DNA of 64,000 bases from Stichopus chloronotus. Taxonomy: Eukaryota; Echinodermata; Holothuroidea; Aspidochirotida; Stichopodidae. The translations under genes were made by a program, and so were the position numbers. The notes below the pieces were generated by a model, which had not been told where the DNA came from, searched no databases, and worked only from the letters and a program-made list of their open reading frames with translations. Positions 12,028-23,332 of the stretch are shown here, in pieces; within the stretch, counting starts at the first letter, position 1, and each line of letters opens with the position of its first letter. The stretch is taken from positions 13,125,944 through 13,189,943 of the forward strand of contig CM037848.1 in assembly GCA_021234535.1 (NCBI GenBank). Reading direction: 5' to 3'.

Positions 12028-13946
12028 GTGAGTTGTCCATTGCATAAAATTTGATTGATGTTATCAAATATTTTTTCACAGGGTTATGTTCCCGAGTTGT
12101 CCAAGGTCTGGTTGGCAAATTCTGAGTTGGAGTCAGGAGTGTCACTCGGTGCATTAGTTTAGGTAACAATGAAATGGCGTCAGTGCCTTTTGTAGTCATT
12201 GCCGCTGAATGTGTAATTACTTGCATGCATTCCTTGTTTTACTGCAGGAGGAGTACAGCTTTCCTCAGTAAGTTGTCCCAGTTGAAAGAGAATGTGTACA
12301 CACACAAGTTGTGACAAGTTATCAAGGACTTCCATTGCACGTTTTGCGAAGATTCGATACATGTTGAGGCAAAAATCAAGGTTGATTTGCGAGTATGTCA
12401 GACACCAAAACTATGTCTTTTTGTATCTATCCTCAGTATTGAATACTTAAATCAGATGTGTGCATGTCATTGATCAGCAGTGACAAAACCAATACTTGGT
12501 AGTTGTCTGCTGCCCTCAACAATAGCAGAGCCTCCGTTTGGAAGCTCTGGAAATAGTCTATCAGTTATGGGTTTTTTTTTTTGGTGTTTCCACCAGATAT
12601 CGCACCTATCCTTTGCTTTCTCATTAATAGTTTTGTGCTTTAGACCCTCAAGACCATGTCCATACTAGAGTTGTCATTCTGAAATGTAATCCACAACATC
12701 CAAAATATACAGTGAGTCGAAATTGTTCGGTGTGTAAAGTGCGTGAGCCATGGTGCACTTCGATATATTGAGATGGATTTGGTTTATATTTTGTATACAT
12801 TGTGCCAGCTTCTCTGCACTTAGAGAAGAAGAAAAAAAAATTGTGAGTACGAAGGCAGAATAGACTCAGCTTCTACTTTTTAAAGTGTAATTTGGTATAT
12901 AGATCAATTGTGAGTCTGAATATAAACATAGAATAAGACAGAATAAAAAGTACAGAATCATTAAGCCCCCAAAAAGTATTTATGTCAGAATGTCAGAATT
13001 TCAACAACTGTGTACAATCTTAAGTGAGAATAGGGAACTTGCAAAATGCATTCTGTGTACAGGCCAGGCTACAATCTGTTGTAAGGCTGTCAGTAGCCTA
13101 AGCTATATGTTTAACGGGTAGCATGAGCCAGAAAATTCATAGCATGACGCTGTGAGCTAAGATGTTGTTCTGTGCATGAGCATATGTATGGTGTATCCCA
13201 GAAGTACAGTGCATTATATCCAGTGAGATGTAACAGTGCTGTTTTAAAGTAGCATGCTCACAGGGAGCAGAGCAGTCCACTGACAGACTATCCAAGTCTG
13301 GTGCAATCTTACTTTTCAGATATTAAATTGACAGGTCTCTGTGTATTTTGGTATTTTGGACTTTCTTGATTTGGTGATGACCATCACGACCAAGTGATGA
13401 CTCTCATGCTTTGATCAAAGTGCCTGTGTAAAACATTCATGCAAACTGGACAAACCATTCAGGACAGTGAAGTTCTGAAATATAACGAAACGAGGGTATC
13501 TGTTCAACCATGTTTTCGTTTACAGTGCGTGTTTCAAAGTTAGAGGTGCAGACCTATTTTTGACTTATCTGCTGCACCCCCTTTCTGAAGCTGAAAGGTT
13601 ACACGGCAGTTTCGCTCTTTGGTTGCTTGCAATTGCCTGGATGATATTATGGAAAGATGTAAAGGCCGTCTCTGAAATTGATAAAAAACTGTACAAAACT
13701 GTTTGATTTGAAGTATTTGCAATTAGTTTTACTAGAGGTGTTCCTGCCTTCTCCTTCTTATGTAACTTGTTAAGAGTGCAGTGTAACCTTTTGTCCATTA
13801 ATTAGTTTGCCCACTTTTTCTTTCTTTCTTCATTGGAGAAACCTTTCTCGGTTGAAATCAACCCTCCCAATTAAAGTAGAAGAATCTAATGTCAATGCAA
13901 TCTAATTTTCTATACCTCGTAACCTTTAGTATTTGATCTCTGCAAA

Positions 13947-14305
13947 TTCACAGCGCATACTACCTCACCTGATATAACCTATGCATTACCGTATTGACCA
14001 TGGTCTAGCATCTGGCAATTTTGTGTGTGTGTGCTTGTGTGTATCTGGTCACCACCCTTCCGTAATTGCCAGCCTTTATGGTCTTCCCGTGAAGTTCTCA
14101 GCTGCTTTTGCATCTGCGCCTGTCTACCTTGGTTTTCCAAGTTTTCCAAGTTTTTCATTGTTATCTGACTGATCCTCATCCTTTCCAACTTCTTTGGACC
14201 TGTTTTGGACGAGTATCCTTTTTATTTCGTGTCAGATTACGGTAACGCATAGGTTATATGAGGTGAGTGTGTCGCTAGCGAATGCCCCAAATCAGGGAGT
14301 TTTGC
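13947..14305 (+). mobile_element. H3 element, copy 2 (longest, with clear inverted repeats)
   Basis: The left arm ACCTGATATAACCTATGCAT is mirrored by ATGCGTTACC-type sequence at the right (GGTAACGCATAGGTTATATG, then AGGTGAGTGTGTCGCTAGCG). The core holds the TGACCATGGTCTAGCATCTG block and an interrupted GT microsatellite. About 360 bp, non-coding. Confidence 0.75.
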
Positions 14306-14510
14306 AACAATTACAATAATTTGTTTAAAAAAAAAAGATGAAAAAATAAATGGGTTTCCAAATTGTACTTAGCATTTACAGTATAATGCAGTTGATGCAG
14401 GTGGGTGTAATCAGTCCTCATTCAGAAGTGTGGTTCAGTAAGTCTGCATTGTATCGGTTATTTGTATGGTCAAAAATTGTTGGATGGTTTGTGGCTTTAT
14501 CAGCCCTCCT

Positions 14511-14868
14511 TTAAAGGGAAATAAGGCTTTTGTTTTACAGAAAAGAACCATAGTTTCAGAACAAATGTTTGTAAAGGTAGAATGACAGATTATTCAAACT
14601 AAGGGGGGAGGACCATAGCCTCCTTTTCAAGAAATAAGTTTCTCACAGATAGAAATTCCGTTGTTTCTCAACAATGATTTGTTCACCCAAACTTTTCAAA
14701 ATTCAAATGAGGCATTTTCCTTTACTCACCACATGCGTAATGTTTTGAGGAGATGAAGCTTTTGCAAAAGTTCATTGGTGAGACTGAATGGTTTAAACGA
14801 TGATTAAAGCTATTTTCTTCGTATGCCATGTTGGTACTGTATATTCTAAATGTCCTATTTCCCTTGAA
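14511..14868 (+). mobile_element. T1 element, copy 1
   Basis: TTAAAGGGAAATAAGGCTTT at the left and TGTCCTATTTCCCTTGAA at the right are inverted repeats. The interior (TTTCAAGAAATAAGTTTCTC, AACTTTTCAAAATTCAAATG) matches the other three copies. About 355 bp, non-coding. Confidence 0.8.
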
Positions 14869-16375
14869 GTCTGTTGTTTTTACGCTGGTTAATAATGGGT
14901 TAAGCTACAGAAATTCTGTCCCAAAGTGCATACATCTGTTCATATGTAAACATGTGAGCTCTCTGCAATTGTCTCTTTATGGGTGTCTTGTCTTACAGAT
15001 GGAACTATTCTGTGCTCTTTAAGTTTGTTTACCATTAGATATCCAGAAGTGGGTTCACTCTGTATTAATAAAAATTCTTCATTGGTGTTTGCATTGTTAG
15101 TGTGGGTTCTTTTTTTTTTTGTGGTATGATGTAAAAACGTGTGGAATTATTCCTATTTTGGCATATGCCTTATATGCTATTTCCATCAGACAATGGCTTC
15201 TCTTGTTTTACAACATCCTGCCAAATACCAAGTAAATGTCACGTTATTGGCTGTATTTTCCTGTCCTCTGTTACCAGTGTCACAGTAAGTGTAAACAATA
15301 GTGTCATTTCCTGTGGAAGCTGCATACAGCTGCAATCAAGACTTAAAGGAAGGCCTGTTGAAGAAAATTCTTTTGGAAACAATGTAAATTTGCTACTGTT
15401 GAAATTTCTTCCTGTCTTTGTAGCAGAACTTAAATAATTGGAGAGGTGCATCTTTGTTAATGTAAGCATTTCACTTGAACTTAAAACAATTCTTCAATAG
15501 AATGTAGTACAGTCACTCATGTTGCTAAAGATGTTCCCACACTGATTGAAACATGAATAAAGACTAAATTAGTCATAGACTTTTCAGTGAATTTCCCAAA
15601 GCAGAGGCAATTTTAAATCTGCATTTCAACAGGTGTAACTGAAACCTGTATTAATCAGTTTGGAGGGAAGCTCCAAAAATTTATACTCCAAACATGCTGT
15701 TAGAAGTTCTCCACATGGTGCTGTAGGTACAGTACCCTTTCTTTAAACTGTATGATAGAACACATAGTTATTGAAAGTCTACTGTATTTGTTCACACATG
15801 TGACATTTTATGGTATTGAATAGCTTCCCATGAATTGTTTTGAAGGTAATTCAACTCTGAAATTTGTAGAAATCCTGAACTGAGAAAAAGTTACAAAGGT
15901 CTAAATGCAACTCACATGGCCTAGGGAAGTGCTATTTCCCACAATCTGGGAGGCATTTTTGGTCGGATATGTCACTCCAATCTGGTTTTCCTTCTGTCCA
16001 CTCAAGATTTGCCACTCTGTGACAAATTCCTGGCAAAGTGTGGATGATACAAGGTGCTGTTCCTCCTTGGTTACCAGTTTTCAATGAATTGGGGTGTTTT
16101 TGTGAGGAATGTACTGTAGGTAGGCACTTGGCAGTTATTTTGTTACTTTGGATGTAATATACATGTGTGCATTTTGCACTTTCGTTTACGGACATTAATG
16201 AGTTAAACTGAAATACAGTACAACATCATGTGTGCCACTTTTTGGTTTCAATGATTATCATAACCTTTGCATTCATGACAGTGTATGTGTGCATGTAGGT
16301 ATATGTACAGTATGTGTATGTATGTATGCATGTACAGTATGTTTGTGATGCCTACCTTGTACTGTAAACATGAAA

Positions 16376-16960
16376 GAAGGGAAGTTTGGACAAATCGCAT
16401 ATTTGGCATGTAGGACAGTGCCTTATTGAGTCCAAGAAGCCTAATGTTTTTGGTGGGGATCAAAGGTTATTTGGGGTCAAATATTGGAAATGCTCTAAAA
16501 GCTTCTACAGGTACAGTATCACGAGAAGGGAGGCTTGGACAGATCTGACATGTAGTATGCACTTTAGGTGAACCTGACACGAGGAGCCTATTGGGTTTGA
16601 TGGAACTCATAACTCATTTGTGGTCAAGAGGGGGTCAATTACTGAAAACCTTGTAAACACAATGTCAAGAAGGGAAACTGAGACAGATTTGATATTTGAT
16701 TTGTAGACCTAGTGCACCTCATTGAATGTAAAAGGCCTGTTGATTGTGTTAGAGGTCAGTGGTCATTTGGGGTCAACTGGTCAATAACCCATGTAAACGT
16801 GATGTAGGGAAGAGCTCTTGTAAGTGTTATGTATTAAGGGTAGTGGCAAGTATTATGTTGAGTGGTATATTGGTGGAGATCGTTGGTCTCAATTTGTGAA
16901 CAAGGCAGGAAGCTCGGACATACAGGACCTCTCATTGAGAATGTGGGACATGCATGTTGA
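16376..16960 (+). repeat. Degenerate tandem repeats of about 145 bp
   Basis: AGGGAAGTTTGGACA (16378), AGGGAGGCTTGGACAGAT (16527), AGGGAAACTGAGACAGAT (16670) and GGCAGGAAGCTCGGACA (16905) begin successive, increasingly diverged units. Each continues with a CATTGAG...AAGCCT block and a GGTCATTTGGGGTCAA block. The repeated GGTCA half-sites resemble nuclear-receptor half-sites, but this may be incidental. Confidence 0.6.
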
Positions 16961-17116
16961 GTTAAGACACAGGTCTATAAGTCTTCTTTAGTTAGCAGAT
17001 GGTCATGCGAACAGTACATATAGTGGTTGCAATTGTGATACAATCAAGTACTGTAACATTTCAAAGACCAAACATGTTGCATGATGTTAGATTCATATAT
17101 CAAATTAAATCATCAA

Positions 17117-17144
17117 AACCACAATGCAGTTGTGCATTGTGGTT
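17117..17144. repeat. Perfect 12-bp palindrome with 4-base loop
   Basis: AACCACAATGCA and TGCATTGTGGTT flank GTTG. It lies just before a T1 copy. Confidence 0.8.
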
Positions 17145-17160
17145 ATAAGTGCAGTATAGC

Positions 17161-17490
17161 TTAAAGGGAAATAAGGCATATTACTTTGTCCTACATTTTA
17201 AAATATATGAACAAAGGAAATAGCTTTTAACTTATGCCGTGTTAAAACCATTCAGTCTCATCACTAAACATCTGCAAAAGATTCATCTCCTCAAAACTTG
17301 TATGCATAACATGAGCTATGGAAGGTGCATCATTTGAAATTTTGGAAAGTTTGGATGAACAAATAATTCTCTTTCAGAGCATGAACTAATAACTGAATTT
17401 CTTTCTCTGAGAAACATATTTCTTGAAAAGAAGGTTACTGTTTAAGTCTGTCATTCTGTGTCCACGAATTTTTTTTCCTGAAAGTGAGTT
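17161..17490 (-). mobile_element. T1 element, truncated copy in opposite orientation
   Basis: TTAAAGGGAAATAAGGCATA is followed by the reverse-complement interior (CATTCAGTCTCATCACTAAA, TTTCTTGAAAAGAAGG). The distal inverted repeat is missing, cut close to the start of the element at 17494. Confidence 0.7.
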
Positions 17491-17493
17491 GAT

Positions 17494-17844
17494 AAGGCCC
17501 TTTCACACTAGGCACGACAGTATATGATAAAAATGTCATGTGTCAATTGTTTTGTCTGCTGTCACGCTACAAGCGACTTTCCTTTATCACTCGTTGATTT
17601 TTTCATTGTTCTGTTACTCACCTGATTTTATGACAGGCAAGGACTGGTCACGAGAAAAAGATCTCCATAATTAGCAAAATCAGTTGAAATTATAAAACTC
17701 CATTTTATCGTGTCCCTTCGTCATGTCATGTCGTATCCCATCATATCCCACCTGTTGTGAGAAGGTCTACATTTTAGTGACATTACTTCCAACTTTTTCT
17801 ATCTGTTCGTCTCGCATTGTGTTGAACCTAGAGTGAAAGGGCTT
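17494..17844. mobile_element. Element with CCCTTTCAC inverted ends
   Basis: AAGGCCCTTTCACACTAGG at the left is mirrored by CCTAGAGTGAAAGGGCTT at the right, with 351 bp in all and no coding capacity. Short inverted ends of this kind suggest a non-autonomous DNA transposon. Target-site duplication was not evident. Confidence 0.6.
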
Positions 17845-18836
17845 TTACCCTGTTACTAGGTGGAGGGATTTGAAGTGACGTTACACACCTGGGAAATCCC
17901 CGCCACCGTACACTTACAGGTTGTGATCTTTTTCACAAAAGTTTGAAGCACTGTGATCAAATATTGAACTTAGTTTTAAGTGTATTGTACAGTTAAGCAT
18001 TCTGATGAGGTATCAACAGCTTTTCCTTTGTCACTATAGTTCATTTCTCTCAAACAAAATAGGAAGTTGTCCACCTCAATGGAAATATTGTTCTGAGTTT
18101 CTTTTCATCCAGATCAAAAGAGGTACCAATCCCTTTCCTTGAGGTAGATTTTTACCATGGTGTAACCATAGCGACACATTGATGTCATAAGTGAAAAAAA
18201 GTTGCAAAATAAATTTGTATCATTTTGGACTTGGTAGAAACATTTTGGATTGGTAAGAAGGTCATGGTTCAAAGGTTGTTTTAATGGAAATTAATTGTTT
18301 ATTTTGTGGCACACAGGACATTTCAGGTATGATCATTTGTCTGTTCCCAAGGTGAAACTGTTTGACAATATTTGCTTTGTCAAATGGGTGATAGATTGAA
18401 ACTTAGACTCATTTTTTTTTTTTGGGGGGGGGGGAGAAGGGATGGGGATGGGAGAGAAAGGAGTAAGTTGGTGTGAATCACTTTGGGAGTACGTTGGATG
18501 GTGGGGAAGTTGATTGGGGAGTAAGTTGAATGAGAAGTTGAGTGAGTAGTAAGCTGGGGTTAAATGCAACCGTCTGATCATTATGTGAGTCGGATTTATG
18601 AAAACAAAAGACAAGTACACAGATGCTTGTAGTTGAAAGATAAGTTTCTCTTCAGCCCATATTAAGTGTAACCTTAAGAACATATCACAGCATCTATAGG
18701 TAACTTGATTTTGTTGCAGTTTCTATGTGTTCATAACCAATATTACAGATCTATGGAACACAGTTTGACATTAAACATTAACCTCAACACTTACCCTTTT
18801 TGATATGCTACTGCTCCCTTGGTTCCCAAGAGGCTA

Positions 18837-19189
18837 TTAAAGGGAAATAGGGCGTTTGTTTTTCAGAAAACATCCATATTTTTAAAACCAATCTTTGTGG
18901 ATGCAGAAAGATAGATTATTCAAAATAAGGAAGAATAGTAACCTTCTTTTCAAGAAATAAGTTCCTCACAGATAGAAACTCAGTTATTTGTTGCTCAACA
19001 CTAATTTGTTCACCCAAACTTTTCAAAATTCAAATGATGCATCTTCTGTTACTCATCACATGCATAATGGTTTGAGGAGATGAATCTTTGGCAGGTGTTT
19101 ATTGATGAGACTGGATGGTTTAACAATGACTAAAGCTATTTCTTTAGTATGTCATGTCGTTGTATTCTAAACGCCCTATTTCCCTTTAA
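18837..19189 (+). mobile_element. T1 element, complete copy 2
   Basis: TTAAAGGGAAATAGGGCGTT and AACGCCCTATTTCCCTTTAA are perfect inverted repeats of about 20 bp including TTAA at both borders. 353 bp. The interior aligns with 14511-14868 throughout. Confidence 0.85.
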
Positions 19190-19232
19190 GTGAGGACCAC
19201 CTCTCAGTCACATCACAGAATAAACTTGGTGA

Positions 19233-19389
19233 TTCACAGCACCTACTCCCTCACCTCATGTAACCTACCCATCACAGTATTGACCATGCTCTATCATCTG
19301 GCAATTTTGTGTGTGTGTGTGTGTGTGTATCTGGCCACCGAGGTGAGTATGTCGCTAGCAAATTCCCAAACCAGTAAGTATTTGGGATT
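19233..19389 (+). mobile_element. H3 element, copy 3 (with expanded GT tract)
   Basis: It runs from TTCACAGCACCTACTCCCTC, through CCTCATGTAACC and the CATCTGGCAATTTT core, into a GT microsatellite at about 19309-19329, then GAGGTGAGTATGTCGCTAGC and a CCCAAA/TTTGGG hairpin. Confidence 0.75.
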
Positions 19390-21072
19390 TTAAGCTGTCA
19401 GAGGGGAAATTTACAGTAGCCACTGGTGAATGCCTACACTCAGTGAGGTGTGCAGAAATGCTCATCAGCACCGTGTTTCTACCTCTCTGCAAGTGCAATC
19501 ATACGAGTCAAACAAAGTATTACCAGAAAGGGGGCATCTTCCATTTTTGACAATTGTAACGAATCAGTGAGTGAATGAATAACCTGAATGCTACATGGTT
19601 TGTATAGATTTTCTTCTTTTCATTCAGCATGGTATGTATGGAATGGATCCGGGGTTTTCCAAAGAATCTTGTTATAATGATACCTGTCTGAAGATTTCTA
19701 TCAGTGCTGCACATACCTGTACTTCCCAGAGGATGATTGTTTTTGTTTTTCTAAGCATTTTGTCATCATATTATACAAAAAGATCACAAACTTATAACCT
19801 TTTTGTTTCAGTTATTGTGCTTTTAACATATTTGGTGAATCAAGTTGACATGGCCATTAATTCTCTGCATGAGACCGTCTTGTTCTTGGCACTGGTAATT
19901 CACACACACTGCAGTACAGTATCATACATCTGTACATGTAGGCATGTATAATATTACAGATAATTTGTCGAATGTGAACACCTGAAATAGCTTTTTTTTT
20001 CACCTTTAGGTGGTAACTGATTCCATGTTTGTTTTCACTTTGGGGGATAAAGTATTGTATTTCAACTGAACTTTGTTCCAAACCTGGGAGAAAAGAGAAA
20101 AAAATAGCAGTTTGAGGTTAATATCCAAAATGTCCTCTCAATTGAAAATGAAGCTGTTTTTTAACACCAATTAGCAAGAGCAAGTAACGATGCGTATTTT
20201 GAATGAAAAGTGTAGAGATGTAGAAAAAGTGTTTGAGTGGAGAATTCCTCACCCATTGTCTCACCTCCCCCCCTTTCCTCGCCCTCCCCTTTTACTTACC
20301 TGTCCTGAACAGCTTTACCTTTATTCTTGTTCACAGTGAATTTTACAAATTCAGACATCAAAAAAAGAACCTTTTCCGAGGAAGAGAACCTCATCATCCA
20401 TGAGCAAATAATATGTAGGCCTACACATTCTTTTACAATCATAAAAAGTTACTTTTTATTTCCTTAACATGCATTATCCAGAATCTTGAACCTCGAGGTC
20501 TGTCAGTAGCTAACGTTGTTGTTATTCCCTCGTTGTGTGATGGTGTTGGAGAGAACCCGTCACCCTCATCATTGTGACCCTTGCAGTCCATGCATTCCTT
20601 CATGTTTGATGATGCTGCAATGAACAACCCAACTTTACACGTAAAAGTTTGTGTCTTCACTTTTCAGGTGAATCTGTGGTTTTGTGGTATAGCAGGTACA
20701 GTGGCTCTTCCTGAAAACATTAAATTTCCATTCCCTGAACAGATAAATAAGGTACATTCCCTTTCTGAATAAAGAAGAAAATGACAGGAAGGTCGTAGTT
20801 TTGTGGTTATAATGTTCAAAAATGTTGATAGCCGTTAGAGAATGAAGAAGGTTTACAGAAAAAAAGGTGTACTTTCCCAGTGCTGTTGTCTGTAAAAGCA
20901 CACTTCAGTGGGAAGATTGGGATATTTATAGCTGTTTAAATGGTGGTGGGAGGGGCCAACAGCAGAAACATTTGTGTGGAGCTCGTAATAATTATTGATC
21001 CACTTTTATATTACCCTTTTATTCTGGGGCTTGCAAATTGTGATGCGTTATATCCCCCCCGCAAATTACGGA

Positions 21073-21240
21073 TTCGCATCGTAGATATATACTTACCCCT
21101 TGCGTACACTATAGCATAACTAGACCAGCTGGCTCAACACTGACCTGAAATCACTCTTGCACCACACCCTCTATGCCCTAGCTCTGCCTCGTTAGGTTTT
21201 CAGTTGGAAAGCTCGCGCGTGATTTCTAGTCGCCAGATTT
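21073..21240 (+). mobile_element. H1 element, left-end copy
   Basis: TTCGCATCGTAGATATATAC is followed by TTACCCCTTGC and an interior with CACCACACCCTCTATGCCCT, the reverse complement of interiors seen in other copies. No right-hand hairpin module was seen. Confidence 0.5.
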
Positions 21241-21600
21241 TTTCTCTTGGGACGGATGTTAGAAACCTGGCGAATTGGAAACCCTTTAGTATTCTTGTTT
21301 ATTCTGTAGTTGTTTACTCTGGTTTTTTGCCATTTCTTCTTGCCTTTCCGTAATTTTGATTTAGAATTTAAATTTCGTGTGCAACAAGCCTAAACTGGTC
21401 AGCCTATCATGGCGTTATGCACATTAATACCCATTTATCTAAATTTTGTTGTTTCATATTCTATTTGTATTTTCAGCCGTAATTTAGTTCAGAGTTCTCC
21501 TCATTTGAGGTTTTTCTGTTGTTTCCTCATTTAGAACGAGTTTCACTTCCGTTACGTGTTTCACTGGTTAACTTGTCTAGCTGTGCGTGTTGTGCATGTA

Positions 21601-22077
21601 TGTGGCCAGTACCGAAAGTGAGGGCGGTGTCCTTTTTGATTTTCCATAGGATCAGCCCTAAAAGCCTGATACACCTTGCACACACATTACTCTTACGTGT
21701 GATTAATATTCATATCCACACATATGCAAAGCAAAGAAACTATACTGTTATGTGTGATTAATATTCATATCCACACATGTGCAAAGCAAAGAAACTATAC
21801 TGTTATGTGTGATTAATATTCATATCCACACATGTGCAAAGCAAAGAAACTATACTGTTATGTGTGATTAATATTCATATCCACACATATGCAAAGCAAA
21901 GAAACTATACTGTTATGTGTGATTAATATTCATATCCACACATATGCAAAGCAAAGAAACTATACTGTTATGTGTGATTAATATTCATATCCACACATGT
22001 GCAAAGCAAAGAAACTATACTGTTATGTGTGATTAATATTCATATCCACACATATGCAAAGCAAAGAAACTATAGAT
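21601..22077 (+). repeat. 55-bp satellite array, seven near-identical units, inside a T4-like element
   Basis: The TGTGATTAATATTCATATCC units recur at 21695, 21750, 21805, 21860, 21915, 21970 and 22025 with an exact 55-base period. They differ mainly at CACATATGC against CACATGTGC. The preceding 21601-21690 (AGTGAGGGCGGTGTCC, GGATCAGCCCTAAAAG, TGATACACCTTG) parallels the left part of the T4 element at 22131, which itself contains a single copy of the unit's first half. The unit thus seems to come from T4. It contains TATGCAAA and GATTAATATT, resembling POU and homeodomain sites. Confidence 0.85.
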
Positions 22078-22130
22078 TGTACAAAAGCTGCATGTACTGC
22101 TATACATTCACAGTCACTGTTTATTACACT

Positions 22131-22548
22131 TTAAAGGACAATGTGCCCAAAAAATGAGAGTGGTGTCCACTTTAATTTTATGAAGGATCCGCTCTAAAAG
22201 TGGTACACCTTGGTGTACACAACGTACTGTGGTGTGTGATTAATATTCATATCCACACATATTCGAAGCCCACCTAGTCCTCACAAAATACACGTGTGAG
22301 CTAAAATTATGTTTCGAGAAGACCTTATCTGCATGATAGAAGATGACGTGATATCCAGATATACCATAATGGTTAGGGTATGTTCCTCTCGAGGAAGGCG
22401 TTTACATGTACATGATGTCGTGTGAGGATTGGCTGATTCCAAGCACAAGACCATAGATAAAGTATGCAAGCGCTAGAGGCCTTATTAAAGAAAGTGCTCT
22501 AAGTCAGTAATGGACACTGCCCTCTTTTTTGGACAGGTGGCTCTTTAA
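22131..22548 (+). mobile_element. T4 element, long copy with TTAA ends
   Basis: Left TTAAAGGACAATGTGCCCAA and right TGGACAGGTGGCTCTTTAA are about 40-bp imperfect inverted repeats that share CCAAAAAA and GTGTCCA. The interior holds one TGATTAATATTCATATCC segment and the CCTAGTCCTCACAAAATAC to GAGGATTGGCTGATTCC block. 418 bp, non-coding. Confidence 0.75.
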
Positions 22549-23112
22549 CAGCTCTTCACCACAGTCATACTGTTTGTAAGAAGGCTATACATAACTAGTT
22601 GACAGGGAATTGAGTTAAATATTGGTTTGTCTTGCTCTGCATGTATAGCGCTACCGTACAAGAAAGGGCGCACGGCACTTACATATTTTTCTTCTTTTTT
22701 TTTTTGTAATTTCAGAATCATTTTCATATACAGGGCTCCCATTGTAGGCCATTCATTAGTTTGACTAGTTCTCAGAAGTGTTTGCTGGACAGTTACAGTT
22801 GAGGTGAAATGAAGTGTTATTAGACAGATTTCAGAATGTTGAGGAGCATGTAGATCTGATGTCTTACTACCTCGGTGTACTACTGATTATACTACCATAG
22901 GTATCAGTGTACATGGAATCAGAAGTCATCTCAAATACAATATTTTTCTGTACCTACAAAAGTTTCTTTGTAATTGTGTAGATGGCTGCCTGGAAATATA
23001 TTCACAAGGAGTTCAGTCCTTTTTAAGAAATCTATCTAAAGGGTAAATAAAGTTGGATTTAAAAAACTTCAACTTGTCATCAGAATTTTAAATTCTTTAT
23101 TTCTGTATTTAC

Positions 23113-23332
23113 TTCACCCCTCACTTCCTGTCTCAACACAACCTCCACACTCCGGTCACATAAGGATGGCAGAATTGGATGGAGAAGCTAGTCAGGTGGT
23201 ATTAGATCGGATGAAACCAGAAGCAGTGTTAAAGTGTTTGCCCTTGACACCTTTGATGAGAATGTGGTTTTTGTGTCGAGACAGGTGAGTGAGTTATTCG
23301 TAAATAAATGAAAGCCAGGTGAATTTCAGATA
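23113..23332 (+). mobile_element. H2 element, second copy
   Basis: TTCACCCCTCACTTCCTGTC and CTCAACACAACCTCCACACT start it. The right arm is TGTGTCGAGACAGGTGAGTG followed by TTATTCGTAAATAAATG and a diverged tail. Confidence 0.7.

Noticed and set aside
21695..22073. Regular array considered as a CRISPR
   Set aside because: The whole 55-bp period is repeated, with no variable spacers, and the context is an animal genome with transposon flanks.
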